From assembly GCA_004535785.1 (NCBI GenBank), contig SPIB01000005.1:1-44343 (forward strand): DNA of 44,343 bases. Reading direction: 5' to 3'. Position 1 is the first letter of the stretch. Each line of letters begins with the position of its first letter. The position numbers and the translations under genes are program-made. The DNA is from Gammaproteobacteria bacterium LSUCC0112. Lineage in GTDB: Bacteria > Pseudomonadota > Gammaproteobacteria > Pseudomonadales > Pseudohongiellaceae. Shown here in pieces: positions 17,788-25,067 of this stretch. The notes under the pieces were generated by a model. That model searched no databases. It was not told the DNA's origin and worked only from the letters and a program-made list of their open reading frames with translations.

Positions 17788-18501
17788 TTAATCGTGTCGA
17801 GTCGAAAACCGGTAACCAGCGCCTCGCACTGTTTGAATGAGAGCGGAGTAGTTAATGCCAGTCTTTGATGCAGAGCTCAGGGCTTTGCGTAACCTGCCAA
17901 TATGAACATCTACCGTGCGCTCTTCCAGATATACATTGGCGCCCCAGACCTGATCCTGAATATGATCGCGGGAATAGACCTTTTCAGGGTGGGTCATAAA
18001 AAAGTTTAATAATCGATACTCGGTGGGCCCCATTTCAACGGCGCGATCTTCAACCATGACACGGTGGCTCGCTGGATCCATTTCGAGGTCAAAGACCCGG
18101 ATCGGTTTGTCTTTGAGATTGCCAGTGCTACGTCGCAGAACCGCCTTGATTCGCGCAACCAACTCCCGCGGCGAAAAGGGTTTGGTGACATAGTCATCAA
18201 CGCCGACATCAAGTCCCTGAACCTTGTTGTCTTCGCTGGTCTTGGCAGTCAACATGATGATGGGGATATTAGCGGTCAATTCATCCCGTTTCAGACGGCG
18301 GGCCAACTCGATACCACTACCCCCGGGAAGCATCCAGTCCAATAAAACCAGATCAGGACGTTGATCTATGATATTAACGTGTGCATCCAGGGCGGTTGAG
18401 GCAGTAGTGCTCCTGAAACCTGCGGTATCAAGCGCGATACCGATCATGTCACGAATGGCAGCTTCGTCATCTACGATTAAAATATTTGGTTCCGGCGTCA
18501 T
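17788..18501 (-). CDS. phoB: Phosphate regulon response regulator PhoB
   Basis: A 237-residue OmpR-family regulator that activates phosphate-starvation genes when phosphorylated by PhoR. The receiver domain (about 5-122) has the acidic pair Asp11/Asp12, the phosphorylation site Asp55 (LVLLDWMLPGGSG), Thr in IIMLTAK and Lys in YVTKPFSPREL. The winged-helix domain (about 135-235) has the DNA-recognition helix region ERTVDVHIGRLRKAL and ends RGAGYRFS. The ATG at 18501 fits family N-termini; an upstream in-frame ATG at 18540 would add 13 atypical residues. It lies upstream of phoR on the same strand, with a 110-bp gap. A Pho box upstream suggests it activates itself. Confidence 0.96.
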   Translation of the reverse strand: MTPEPNILIVDDEAAIRDMIGIALDTAGFRSTTASTALDAHVNIIDQRPDLVLLDWMLPGGSGIELARRLKRDELTANIPIIMLTAKTSEDNKVQGLDVGVDDYVTKPFSPRELVARIKAVLRRSTGNLKDKPIRVFDLEMDPASHRVMVEDRAVEMGPTEYRLLNFFMTHPEKVYSRDHIQDQVWGANVYLEERTVDVHIGRLRKALSSASKTGINYSALIQTVRGAGYRFSTRHD

Positions 18502-18550
18502 TCCGTCAATCCTGTTTGCGTGCAAGCCGATGAAATTCAAGCTGACATGT

Positions 18551-18585
18551 ATTTAATCAATGCAATATTACATTTTGATGACAAA
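18551..18585 (-). promoter_or_regulatory. Putative Pho box and -10 element ahead of phoB
   Basis: Read on the minus strand, TTGTCAT and TGTAAT form two half-sites spaced 11 bp apart (TTGTCATCAAAATGTAAT, 18567-18584). Ten bases later is TTAAAT (18556-18551), a weak -10 box. The same geometry is found ahead of phoU. The second half-site deviates from consensus, so the call is less certain. Confidence 0.5.
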
Positions 18586-18674
18586 TGTTTAGCACAAATC
18601 AGGCGTTACAGGGACTGAATAAGTATTTTCTATGCTCTGTGCCTGCAATCACAGGTCAACAGCGTTTTACGCGC

Positions 18675-18701
18675 TTGCCTTTTGTAATATTAGGGTATAA
18701 T
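18675..18701 (+). promoter_or_regulatory. Sigma-70 promoter of the OmpA-like gene
   Basis: TTGCCT (18675-18680), a 15-bp spacer (16 if read as CTTGCC) and a perfect TATAAT (18696-18701) lie about 80 bp before the OmpA-like gene. The strong -10 fits an abundant outer-membrane protein. Confidence 0.55.
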
Positions 18702-18778
18702 TCCGCCCGCGAAACCCACACAACGCAATAAACCTGAAAAGCGTCATTGGTCGAAGAGGCCTGGCGTGAGGAGATACC

Positions 18779-19834
18779 ATGGATCGTAAAACTTTCAAAG
18801 CACTGTCTTTAGCTCTGGCAATTGGCGCAGCTGGCGTTGCCGCAACTGCAGCAAGTGCGGATGAAGGCCGTTTTTATATAGCCCCTGGTGTTCAATGGAT
18901 GGATTTTGACAGTGACCGTCAATCCCGCGACGAAACCGGTTACAACCTTGGCATAGGTTACGGTCTGTCTGACAATCTGTCGACTGAGCTGACTTACAGC
19001 AGAATCAGCATGAACACCCTGGCTGGTCGCGATCGCTTGCGCTCGCTCCGACTCGACTTGCTTTACAAATTCGACAATAAAATTGGTGCGCTGTCCCCCT
19101 ATTTTGTTGGCGGACTCGGTGATGCCGATTTGAACGCAGGCAAAGACACAACCCTGAACGTCGGTGCCGGATTCAGTTACAGACTTAATGATATTGCTGA
19201 GTGGCGAACTGCTGCTCGCACTTTCTACGGCATTGCTGATCGCACATTTGACCTCGGCATTGAGACTGGAATGGTTTTCCATCTTGGGTCTGCAGCGCCT
19301 GCTGCCAGAGTTGAGCCGTCTGCCGCAGCACCCTCGACTGCGCCCGCCACGGCAGTGGTTGCCGATGCGGATGGCGATGGCGTCCCGGACGGTCGTGATG
19401 CCTGCCCGGATACCCCACGTAATTATGCAGTGGATGCGCGTGGCTGTCCGATTATGACAAATGAAGTGGCGCGTATTGATCTGACTGTACAGTTCGATTT
19501 CGATCAGTCCGTAGTCAAGCCTGAGTTCTTTGAAGACATTCGTCGTGTTGCAGACTTCCTCGCGGCAAACGATGACGTTGTTGCGGTCGTTGAAGGACAT
19601 ACTGATAGTGCCGGCTCAGATGAATATAACCAGTCATTGTCAGAGCGTCGTGCTGCTGCCGTTCGTCAGGTTCTGATTGAACGTTTTGGTGTGAGCGCCG
19701 CGCGTGTGACTTCCGTTGGTTATGGTGAGTCGCGACCCGTGACGTCCAACGAAACTGCCGATGGTCGTGCCCAGAACCGTCGTGTTGTTGGTTCGATGAC
19801 GGCAACGATGCAAAGACCACAACTGCGTAACTGA
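18779..19834 (+). CDS. OmpA-family outer-membrane protein with calcium-binding linker
   Basis: A 351-residue protein: signal peptide (about 1-27, cut after ASA), an eight-strand-type beta-barrel (about 28-172), an Ala/Pro-rich linker (about 174-195), a thrombospondin type-3-like calcium motif (DADGDGVPDGRDACPDTP, about 197-214) and a C-terminal OmpA domain (about 230-345) that binds peptidoglycan. The OmpA domain shows FDFDQSVVKPEF, EGHTDSAGSDEYNQSLSERR and GYGESRPVTSNETADGRAQN. This OprF/OmpA-like design tethers the outer membrane to the cell wall and can form pores. It has its own promoter, a strong ribosome site (GAGGAG) and a strong terminator, so it is a single-gene unit. Confidence 0.93.
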   Translation: MDRKTFKALSLALAIGAAGVAATAASADEGRFYIAPGVQWMDFDSDRQSRDETGYNLGIGYGLSDNLSTELTYSRISMNTLAGRDRLRSLRLDLLYKFDNKIGALSPYFVGGLGDADLNAGKDTTLNVGAGFSYRLNDIAEWRTAARTFYGIADRTFDLGIETGMVFHLGSAAPAARVEPSAAAPSTAPATAVVADADGDGVPDGRDACPDTPRNYAVDARGCPIMTNEVARIDLTVQFDFDQSVVKPEFFEDIRRVADFLAANDDVVAVVEGHTDSAGSDEYNQSLSERRAAAVRQVLIERFGVSAARVTSVGYGESRPVTSNETADGRAQNRRVVGSMTATMQRPQLRN

Positions 19835-19856
19835 TTTGAATATGGTGACGTAATCT

Positions 19857-19898
19857 GAAACTCCCTGCCAGCCTCGTGCTGGCAGGGAGTTTTTTTTA
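19857..19898 (+). terminator. Intrinsic terminator after the OmpA-like gene
   Basis: A 12-bp GC-rich stem (CTCCCTGCCAGC 19861-19872 / GCTGGCAGGGAG 19878-19889) with loop CTCGT is followed by nine T. It ends the OmpA-like transcript. Confidence 0.95.
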
Positions 19899-19951
19899 AG
19901 GTGGTCGCGGATTAATCTGATTGAAATTGGCAAGAGCGGGAATGCATCTCA

Positions 19952-20515
19952 GTGCTTAGAGACAAACACTTCACCGGGTGTGATGCTGACGCGCCAGCAA
20001 TCTGGCGACGTATGAAGCAGCAATTTCCCAAGCCCGATGCGCAGACTGCTGATTGGCTGCTGGCGCCAGGTTCGTTAACAAAAAAACTACAATCGATAAG
20101 TGGCGGTACTTTTTGTGTTCGTGTGTTGTCAGAGGGCTGGGTTTACAAAAGTGTGCCGGGATCTGGTTTGTCCCCGTGTGGTCCGCAAAAATTATTGATG
20201 TGGTCAAGGCGTGTGCTGCTTGGGGGCCATGGTGAAAACTGGGTGGCGGCGCACTCGCTGATCCCGGTCACAACCTTACTTGGCGCACACCGACAGCTCA
20301 TTCATCTTGGCAACAAACCTTTGGGTGGTTATTTATTCAAACAGCGTAGTTTGAAGCGCGGTGAAACAGAAATCTGTCGTTACAACGACTGTTGGGGACG
20401 TCGTTCCCTGTTTTTTCTGGATAACAAGTCATTGTTGGTCGCAGAGTTCTTTCTGCCTGAATTAATTGGTCGCACGAAATCAGTGCTCGAATATGGAAGT
20501 GAACATGATCAATAA
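19952..20515 (+). CDS. ubiC: Chorismate pyruvate-lyase UbiC
   Basis: A 187-residue enzyme that splits chorismate into 4-hydroxybenzoate and pyruvate, the first committed step of ubiquinone synthesis. It matches UbiC in DWLLAPGSLTKKLQ near the start, VLSEGW, the central basic region with ARG-type spacing, LGNKPLGGYLF and the C-terminal FFLPE with the conserved acidic residue. Length fits the family (about 165-190). The start is uncertain: GTG 19952 with GCGGGA upstream, or ATG 20012, which would leave 167 residues. UbiA, the usual partner, is not next to it. Its last 11 bp overlap the start of the CoA-transferase gene, so the two are probably co-transcribed, although the functions are unrelated. 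Confidence 0.85.
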   Translation: MLRDKHFTGCDADAPAIWRRMKQQFPKPDAQTADWLLAPGSLTKKLQSISGGTFCVRVLSEGWVYKSVPGSGLSPCGPQKLLMWSRRVLLGGHGENWVAAHSLIPVTTLLGAHRQLIHLGNKPLGGYLFKQRSLKRGETEICRYNDCWGRRSLFFLDNKSLLVAEFFLPELIGRTKSVLEYGSEHDQ

Positions 20516-21728
20516 CGTAGAAAGCAGTGCTCTGACAGGATTAAAAATCGTGGATCTCACACGCGTGTTGGGCGGCCCCTATTGCACTCAAGTACTTGCT
20601 GATCACGGCGCGGATGTTATCAAGATCGAGCCGCCGCAAGGAGACGAAGTTAGGGATTGGGGGCCTCCCTTTCACGAAGGTGATGCGGCTTACTTCATTG
20701 GTGTTAACAGAAACAAACGTGGCATGGCGCTGGATTTAACTTGCAGTGAGGGCCGCGAGGTTTTGTTTAAACTGCTGGAAGGCGCAGATTTGCTGATTGA
20801 GAATTACAAACCAGGCACGATGGAAAAGTGGGGCCTCGGCTACCATGAAATTTTGAAACAGCGTTTTCCGCGTTTGATTCATTGCAGGATCAGTGGGTTT
20901 GGTAGTGATGGTCCCCTCGGGGGCTATCCGGGGTATGATGCGATTGTGCAGGCGATGGCAGGCTGGTTCAGTGTTAACGGTGAGCGTGGCGGTGAGCCCA
21001 CCCGACTGGGTGTCGCCATGGTCGATATGGGCACCGGGCTTTACGCTGCTGTTGCGCTGTTAATGGCATTGTATGAGCGAGAGAAATCAGGCTTGGGTCA
21101 ATACATCGACATGACTCTTTTTGACTGTGCTGTATCCCTGATGCATCCTCATGTCATTAACTACAATATGACGGGCAATATCCCGGTAGCAACCGGTAAT
21201 GCACATCCGAATATCAGTCCGTATGAAACCTTCAGAACCAGAACAGTCGATATTTTTATTGGTGCAGGAAACAACCGCGCATTCGCAAAACTCTGCAAGG
21301 AACTTGATGCACCTGACCTGGTTAAGGATCTCCGGTTTCTAACCAATGCAGACCGGGTAAAAAACAGAGAGCCGCTGAAGGCCGAAATTGAATCGCATCT
21401 GGTCAAGATCGATGGTGCAGAGTTTGCCGAACGATTATTGTCAGCAGGACTGCCGTCCGGGCCGATTTACAATACCGCTCAAGTCGTTGCACACCCCCAC
21501 ACATTGCATAGAGACATGATTGTGAACCGGGACTGGTACAAAATGACTGGCATCCCAATCAAGTTTTCAAGAACGCCAGGAGCTGTCCGCGCGTTACCAC
21601 CCAAATTCGCTCAACATACGTTGGAAATAATGAACGAGTCTGGTTTTGAGTCTGAACACATCAAGCACCTGACTGACAGCGGCGTGTTACCACTGAAGCG
21701 CTCAGGGCAGGAGAGTGGTTCAGCCTGA
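20505..21728 (+). CDS. CaiB/BaiF family (class III) CoA-transferase
   Basis: A 407-residue enzyme of the CaiB/BaiF family, which moves CoA between a CoA-thioester and a free carboxylic acid. The N-terminal Rossmann part reads LTGLKIVDLTRVLGGPYCTQ, then ADHGADVIKIEPPQGDEVRDW and NRNKRGMALDL, all typical. The catalytic aspartate is probably Asp174 (GVAMVDMGTG), and YEREKSGLGQYIDMTLFD matches the family. Substrate is not predictable. ATG 20505 has GGAAG seven bases upstream; in-frame starts at 20493 and 20466 are possible but lie deeper in ubiC. Its end overlaps the convergent periplasmic-protein gene by 9 bp. Confidence 0.9.
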   Translation: MINNVESSALTGLKIVDLTRVLGGPYCTQVLADHGADVIKIEPPQGDEVRDWGPPFHEGDAAYFIGVNRNKRGMALDLTCSEGREVLFKLLEGADLLIENYKPGTMEKWGLGYHEILKQRFPRLIHCRISGFGSDGPLGGYPGYDAIVQAMAGWFSVNGERGGEPTRLGVAMVDMGTGLYAAVALLMALYEREKSGLGQYIDMTLFDCAVSLMHPHVINYNMTGNIPVATGNAHPNISPYETFRTRTVDIFIGAGNNRAFAKLCKELDAPDLVKDLRFLTNADRVKNREPLKAEIESHLVKIDGAEFAERLLSAGLPSGPIYNTAQVVAHPHTLHRDMIVNRDWYKMTGIPIKFSRTPGAVRALPPKFAQHTLEIMNESGFESEHIKHLTDSGVLPLKRSGQESGSA

Positions 21729-23297
21729 TTCAAGGCTGTAAAGTTTTACGACTACCGGACTGGATCTGATGGGCCGGCCGTCGCGCAAGGCCGGTCTGAA
21801 TTGAAGCGTTTCCAATGCTGCTTTGCCTTGAATCCTCGCGCCAGCGTTGTCAGGCACAGAGGCGGTGATATTGATTCTGTCGGGCTGGCCATTCATGCCA
21901 ACATGGAACTGTAAGGTTGCCAACGTGCCAGCAGCCGTGCCAATCCGACCGGTTTCAGGCAGGTTTTCGTATCTCAGGCCTGGGACGCCATCACGTATGA
22001 TCGCTACGTCAGGCAACAGTAACTCGCCGGTTTCTTCTTCGGTGGTACATCGTCTAGGCAAACCGGCCAGCGTTGTTTCAAATTTTCCTGCGGGCAACAG
22101 CGTGGGACATGAAAAGTAGTCATTTAATGCTTGTTCAGTGTGTCCTGCTTTTAACAACAAAGACCATGCGGTTCGGTAATAACCCGCAGCAGACCCCGCG
22201 GCACTACTCCCTCTTTGTGGGCCGGTATGGGAACCCATTCTCAATTCATATTGCTGCCTGAGCAAAACCGAATCGCCCATATAAAGCTGAATCATCGCCG
22301 CTTGTTCAGGATCGGTTTCCGACAACTCATCTAATGCGTCATCGGGGTCGCCACCAGCACTGTCAGCCAGTGACTTGATCATCTGTTGATGACGATTCAT
22401 CACATTGCGATGTGATCGGTCGATAACGGTACTCGCACGGGCTCCAAACACGGCTTCCAGATCGCTGACTGTCGTGATGACCTGGTTTCGACGAAAATCA
22501 GGCGTTTCTATGCCTTCGCTTCGACTTAATAGCTGCCGACTGGTATCTGATGTTGCGACGATGCCAAGCGCAATATAAAGCTCGGCCAAGGCTCGTTCGT
22601 ATATCAGTTGCTGGAGTTCAGGGCCGGGTTCCAAGCTCGAGCGGGCAACATCCAGCGCCATTTCTTCAAGCGCCTGCAGTTGTAGTAGGTAATTTGGTTC
22701 CTGAACTCGTGGGCCTCTGGCTAACAATAACCGTGACCAGTTGCGCACTTCCTTGATATGTGCAAGCCGGTCGGTGACCGGCATATTTTCGCTACGCTCA
22801 AGAATGTGTGTCAGGTATGTCATTCTGTCAAAAATTTGTTCCCAGTCTTTTGCGGCAGCCAATACACCAAGTTGCTGTTTGACCAGTTCTATCTGGGTCG
22901 GAGTGTACAAACCGTGATTGATGCGCAATACCTGAATTTGCTGCTCAATCAGGGCATTTGCCTCGTTATAGGATTCGTCAGCGATGAGTGCGGCAGTCAG
23001 GTTATTGAGTGGTTCAAGCAGTTCGTAATCATATGCGCCTGACGTTTCCAGACTCTGAGTCAGTTCTGCCCGCAGTTGTTCAAGTGCAGTAGGCTGAATA
23101 AATAAGTCGGCATTTTCAGGATCTTGGTTTGCGTAGGGCGTCGAAACAAAAAAAAAGGAGCTCGCGGTCATCATGCCAAGCATCGTAAATGCGCTTAGAC
23201 GTCGCTTTTGATTTATGACGCTGCGCCTCAGATTCATGACGCTGCGCCTCGGATTCATGACGCTGCGCCTCAGATTCATGACGATAGTGGGTGCCAT
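21720..23297 (-). CDS. Periplasmic helical-repeat protein with TonB-C-like end and repeat-built N-terminus
   Basis: A 525-residue exported protein. The N-terminus is unusual: a basic region made of near-identical heptads (MNLRRSV, MNPRRSV, MNLRRSV, then INQKRR), followed by a hydrophobic core (FTMLGMMTASSFFFV) and a likely cut after PYA (about residue 56). Residues 60-400 are helical and TPR-like (tetratricopeptide pairs such as NNLTAALIADESYNEANALI). The last ~90 residues (GTLATLQFHVGMNGQPDRIN, then GKAALETLQFRPALRDGRPI) resemble the TonB C-terminal fold, which binds periplasmic partners; there is no proline-rich stretch or ExbB/D gene, so it is not a classical TonB. ATG 23297 is backed by AAGGGG six bases upstream. 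Function unknown. Confidence 0.72.
   Translation of the reverse strand: MAPTIVMNLRRSVMNPRRSVMNLRRSVINQKRRLSAFTMLGMMTASSFFFVSTPYANQDPENADLFIQPTALEQLRAELTQSLETSGAYDYELLEPLNNLTAALIADESYNEANALIEQQIQVLRINHGLYTPTQIELVKQQLGVLAAAKDWEQIFDRMTYLTHILERSENMPVTDRLAHIKEVRNWSRLLLARGPRVQEPNYLLQLQALEEMALDVARSSLEPGPELQQLIYERALAELYIALGIVATSDTSRQLLSRSEGIETPDFRRNQVITTVSDLEAVFGARASTVIDRSHRNVMNRHQQMIKSLADSAGGDPDDALDELSETDPEQAAMIQLYMGDSVLLRQQYELRMGSHTGPQRGSSAAGSAAGYYRTAWSLLLKAGHTEQALNDYFSCPTLLPAGKFETTLAGLPRRCTTEEETGELLLPDVAIIRDGVPGLRYENLPETGRIGTAAGTLATLQFHVGMNGQPDRINITASVPDNAGARIQGKAALETLQFRPALRDGRPIRSSPVVVKLYSLESG
23148..23156 (-). repeat. Nine-base homopolymer tract in the signal peptide
   Basis: Nine A on the + strand (T on the coding strand) encode Phe-Phe-Phe in the hydrophobic core of the signal peptide of the helical-repeat protein. 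A one-base slip would abort the protein just after its start. The frame in this sequence is intact. Confidence 0.85.
23211..23287 (-). repeat. 21-bp in-frame tandem repeat at the 5' end of a gene
   Basis: Three copies of a 21-bp unit (first copies at 23211-23231, 23232-23252, 23253-23273), differing by at most two bases (ATTCATGACGCTGCGCCTCAG on the + strand is the 21-base unit), plus a partial fourth of 14 bases (23274-23287). Read on the minus strand each unit encodes MNLRRSV, so copy changes would lengthen or shorten the signal peptide's basic region by seven residues without shifting the frame. Confidence 0.95.
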
Positions 23298-23457
23298 TGA
23301 ATTCCCCTTCTGGTCTAGCCTCTGATCTTTCAGAGCGTTTTTTCAGAGCACTTAATGCAGGATAGCGGACTGATTCTCAGTATATACAAATCCGGGCGCG
23401 AAAATAGCGCTACTCCAGTTAAAGACAAATCCTTTGTTGATTAGTTCAAAAGTCCAC

Positions 23458-23714
23458 TTGACGGGCCGGGTGTGTTTCACTAAGTTGCCCAACTCAACAG
23501 AATTTCCGGTTACTAAACCAATGTTTATCAGTTCCGCCAAACGATGTTCCCGTCTAGCTGCCTTGGCAGCCGCTGCACGCCGCGCGCCTGCGGCGCGTGC
23601 GCGCGTGTCTGACCGGGACCGGGAGACTGAATTAATCTGTTGAGCTGAAAACTAACCAAGCATCAGTGCAGAAATTCAAAAACCTCTGTGGCCCTGGCCC
23701 CAGAGGTTTTTTTT
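23458..23714 (+). ncRNA. Candidate structured leader or small RNA before the aminotransferase
   Basis: The 480 bp between 23298 and 23776 hold no convincing gene. On the + strand there is a promoter-like TTGACG (23458-23463), 17 bp spacer and TAAGTT (23481-23486), then a perfect short palindrome GCTGCCTTGGCAGC (23557-23570), a very GC-rich hairpin (23575-23600, GCACGCCGC pairing with GCGGCGCGTGC with a two-base bulge), a repeated ACCGGG (about 23612-23623) and an intrinsic terminator. No + strand gene precedes the terminator, and the next gene starts 63 bp after it. This fits either a small RNA of about 220 nt or a 5' leader that controls read-through into the aminotransferase gene. It is inference from layout; no known RNA family is recognised. 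Confidence 0.35.
23681..23714 (+). terminator. Strong intrinsic terminator with no gene before it
   Basis: AACCTCTG (23681-23688) pairs with CAGAGGTT (23701-23708). The loop is TGGCCC twice in tandem, able to pair further, and T-rich sequence follows to 23714. It sits about 63 bp ahead of the aminotransferase ATG. On the opposite strand it also ends in a short T-run, but no minus-strand gene precedes it there. Confidence 0.85.
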
Positions 23715-23776
23715 GCGCTGGATTTTCAAAATCAAAACAGTGTTGCGCCGCCAAGGGCCAACAAGATGAGGTAAAA

Positions 23777-25009
23777 ATGTCAGTCAAAGACGTTGAAGAC
23801 AGTCTGGGGTTATCGGTATGCAAAAAACAGTCACTAGTCATCGAGCGTGGCCAAGGCGTATGGGTGTGGGATGTCAGTGGTGAAAAATATCTTGATTTTA
23901 CAGCGGGTTGGGGCGTGACATGCCTGGGTCATTCGCATCCCTTGATTCTGGGAGCAATTCAGGATCAGGCTGCTCGCATAATCCAGAATCCTAATTCCGG
24001 TTTTACATATTCACCTGCGCGCGCGTCATTATTGCTGGAACTACAAAAAGTATTGCCCGCTCAGTTAAGCAGAATGTTCTTTGCCAATAGCGGAGCCGAG
24101 GCCAATGATGCAGCACTCAAGTTGGCCAGAAAGATAACTGGCCGTTCCAAGGTGGTGTCGCTGTCCGGGTCATTTCATGGCAGGACGCTGGCGACGTTGT
24201 CGGTGTCTGGTGGGCCTCAAAATGGTGCGCGGTACTTGCCAAGAGTACCGGGGCAGGCATTCAGTTCACACAACAATTTTAATGAGCTTGATGGTGTTGT
24301 CGATGGTACGGTTGCTGCTGTCATCGTTGAATTGATTCAAGGTGAAGGCGGTGTTCGTCTTTTGGATAAGGCGTTTGTTAAACATCTGCGAACACTTTGT
24401 GATATTCATCAATGTCTGTTGATTGTGGATGAAGTGCAGACCGGTTTCTGCAGAACAGGTTGGTTTTTTGCAACCGAATACTACGATGTGGTGCCTGATA
24501 TATTGACCATGGGCAAGGGCATCGCCGGCGGTTTACCATTTGCTGCGATGGTCATGACGGAAAAACTGGCGGCGGCGGTCGAGCTGGGTGATCACGGCGG
24601 CACTTATTGCGGTAATCCCCTGTCATGCGCAGTAGCCGCCCAGGTGACGCGTTTTCTGCGTGAAAACAATGTTGTTTCTCACGTTGCTGACCTGGGTGCT
24701 CTTGCATTAACAGACCTCTTACAGCTGAAAATCGCCTTCCCGGATGTTGTAAAGGACGTCAGAGGTCTTGGATTGATGCTGGCAATTGAACTTCAGCATG
24801 ATAGTGAAGTCTGGCCGCTGACGGATGAGTGTCAACGCGCAGGTCTGTTAGTCACACCTACCCGAAATGCGGTCATACGGTTGTTGCCATCGCTGTTGCT
24901 GACGAAAGAGGAATGGCGTGCTGGTTTTGAGCAATTGACCCGGGCAATGGCAGCGTTTGTTGCTGGTTGTGAGCGCCATACGCCTGCGCTAGTATGCGGG
25001 CAGAACTGA
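23777..25009 (+). CDS. Class III PLP-dependent aminotransferase (acetylornithine aminotransferase-like)
   Basis: A 410-residue pyridoxal-phosphate enzyme of aminotransferase class III. It resembles ArgD-type acetylornithine aminotransferases but could use another omega-amino donor such as 4-aminobutyrate or ornithine. Seen motifs: YLDFTAGWGVTCLGHSHP, FFANSGAEANDAALKLARK, SGSFHGRTLATLSVSG, IQGEGG, the PLP-contacting Asp in IVDEVQTGFCRTG (Asp218), the Schiff-base Lys247 (TMGKGIAGGLPFAAM) and HGGTYCGNPLSCA. Length fits ArgD (about 400). ATG 23777 has GAGGT five bases upstream; an upstream frame to 23666 runs through the terminator and is not used. No arg genes adjoin. It leads a run of genes on the same strand. 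Confidence 0.85.
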   Translation: MSVKDVEDSLGLSVCKKQSLVIERGQGVWVWDVSGEKYLDFTAGWGVTCLGHSHPLILGAIQDQAARIIQNPNSGFTYSPARASLLLELQKVLPAQLSRMFFANSGAEANDAALKLARKITGRSKVVSLSGSFHGRTLATLSVSGGPQNGARYLPRVPGQAFSSHNNFNELDGVVDGTVAAVIVELIQGEGGVRLLDKAFVKHLRTLCDIHQCLLIVDEVQTGFCRTGWFFATEYYDVVPDILTMGKGIAGGLPFAAMVMTEKLAAAVELGDHGGTYCGNPLSCAVAAQVTRFLRENNVVSHVADLGALALTDLLQLKIAFPDVVKDVRGLGLMLAIELQHDSEVWPLTDECQRAGLLVTPTRNAVIRLLPSLLLTKEEWRAGFEQLTRAMAAFVAGCERHTPALVCGQN

Positions 25010-25067
25010 GGTCGGGTTGTCCGGCGCCAGTAATGCATGACATCCGGAAAGTTGCAGAGGAACAAGT

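Noticed and set aside
18809-19600. Long minus-strand frame (263 codons) opposite the OmpA-like gene
   Set aside because: A codon-bias shadow of a clear outer-membrane protein gene.
23575-23600. GC-rich hairpin as a REP or mobile-element end
   Set aside because: No second copy is visible in this window and no transposase is near, so I cannot support it.
23352-23643. Two small frames (62 and 69 codons) in the 23.3-23.6 kb interval
   Set aside because: One starts only at TTG, both lack ribosome sites and known motifs, and the + strand one is low-complexity Ala/Arg in the GC-rich hairpin.
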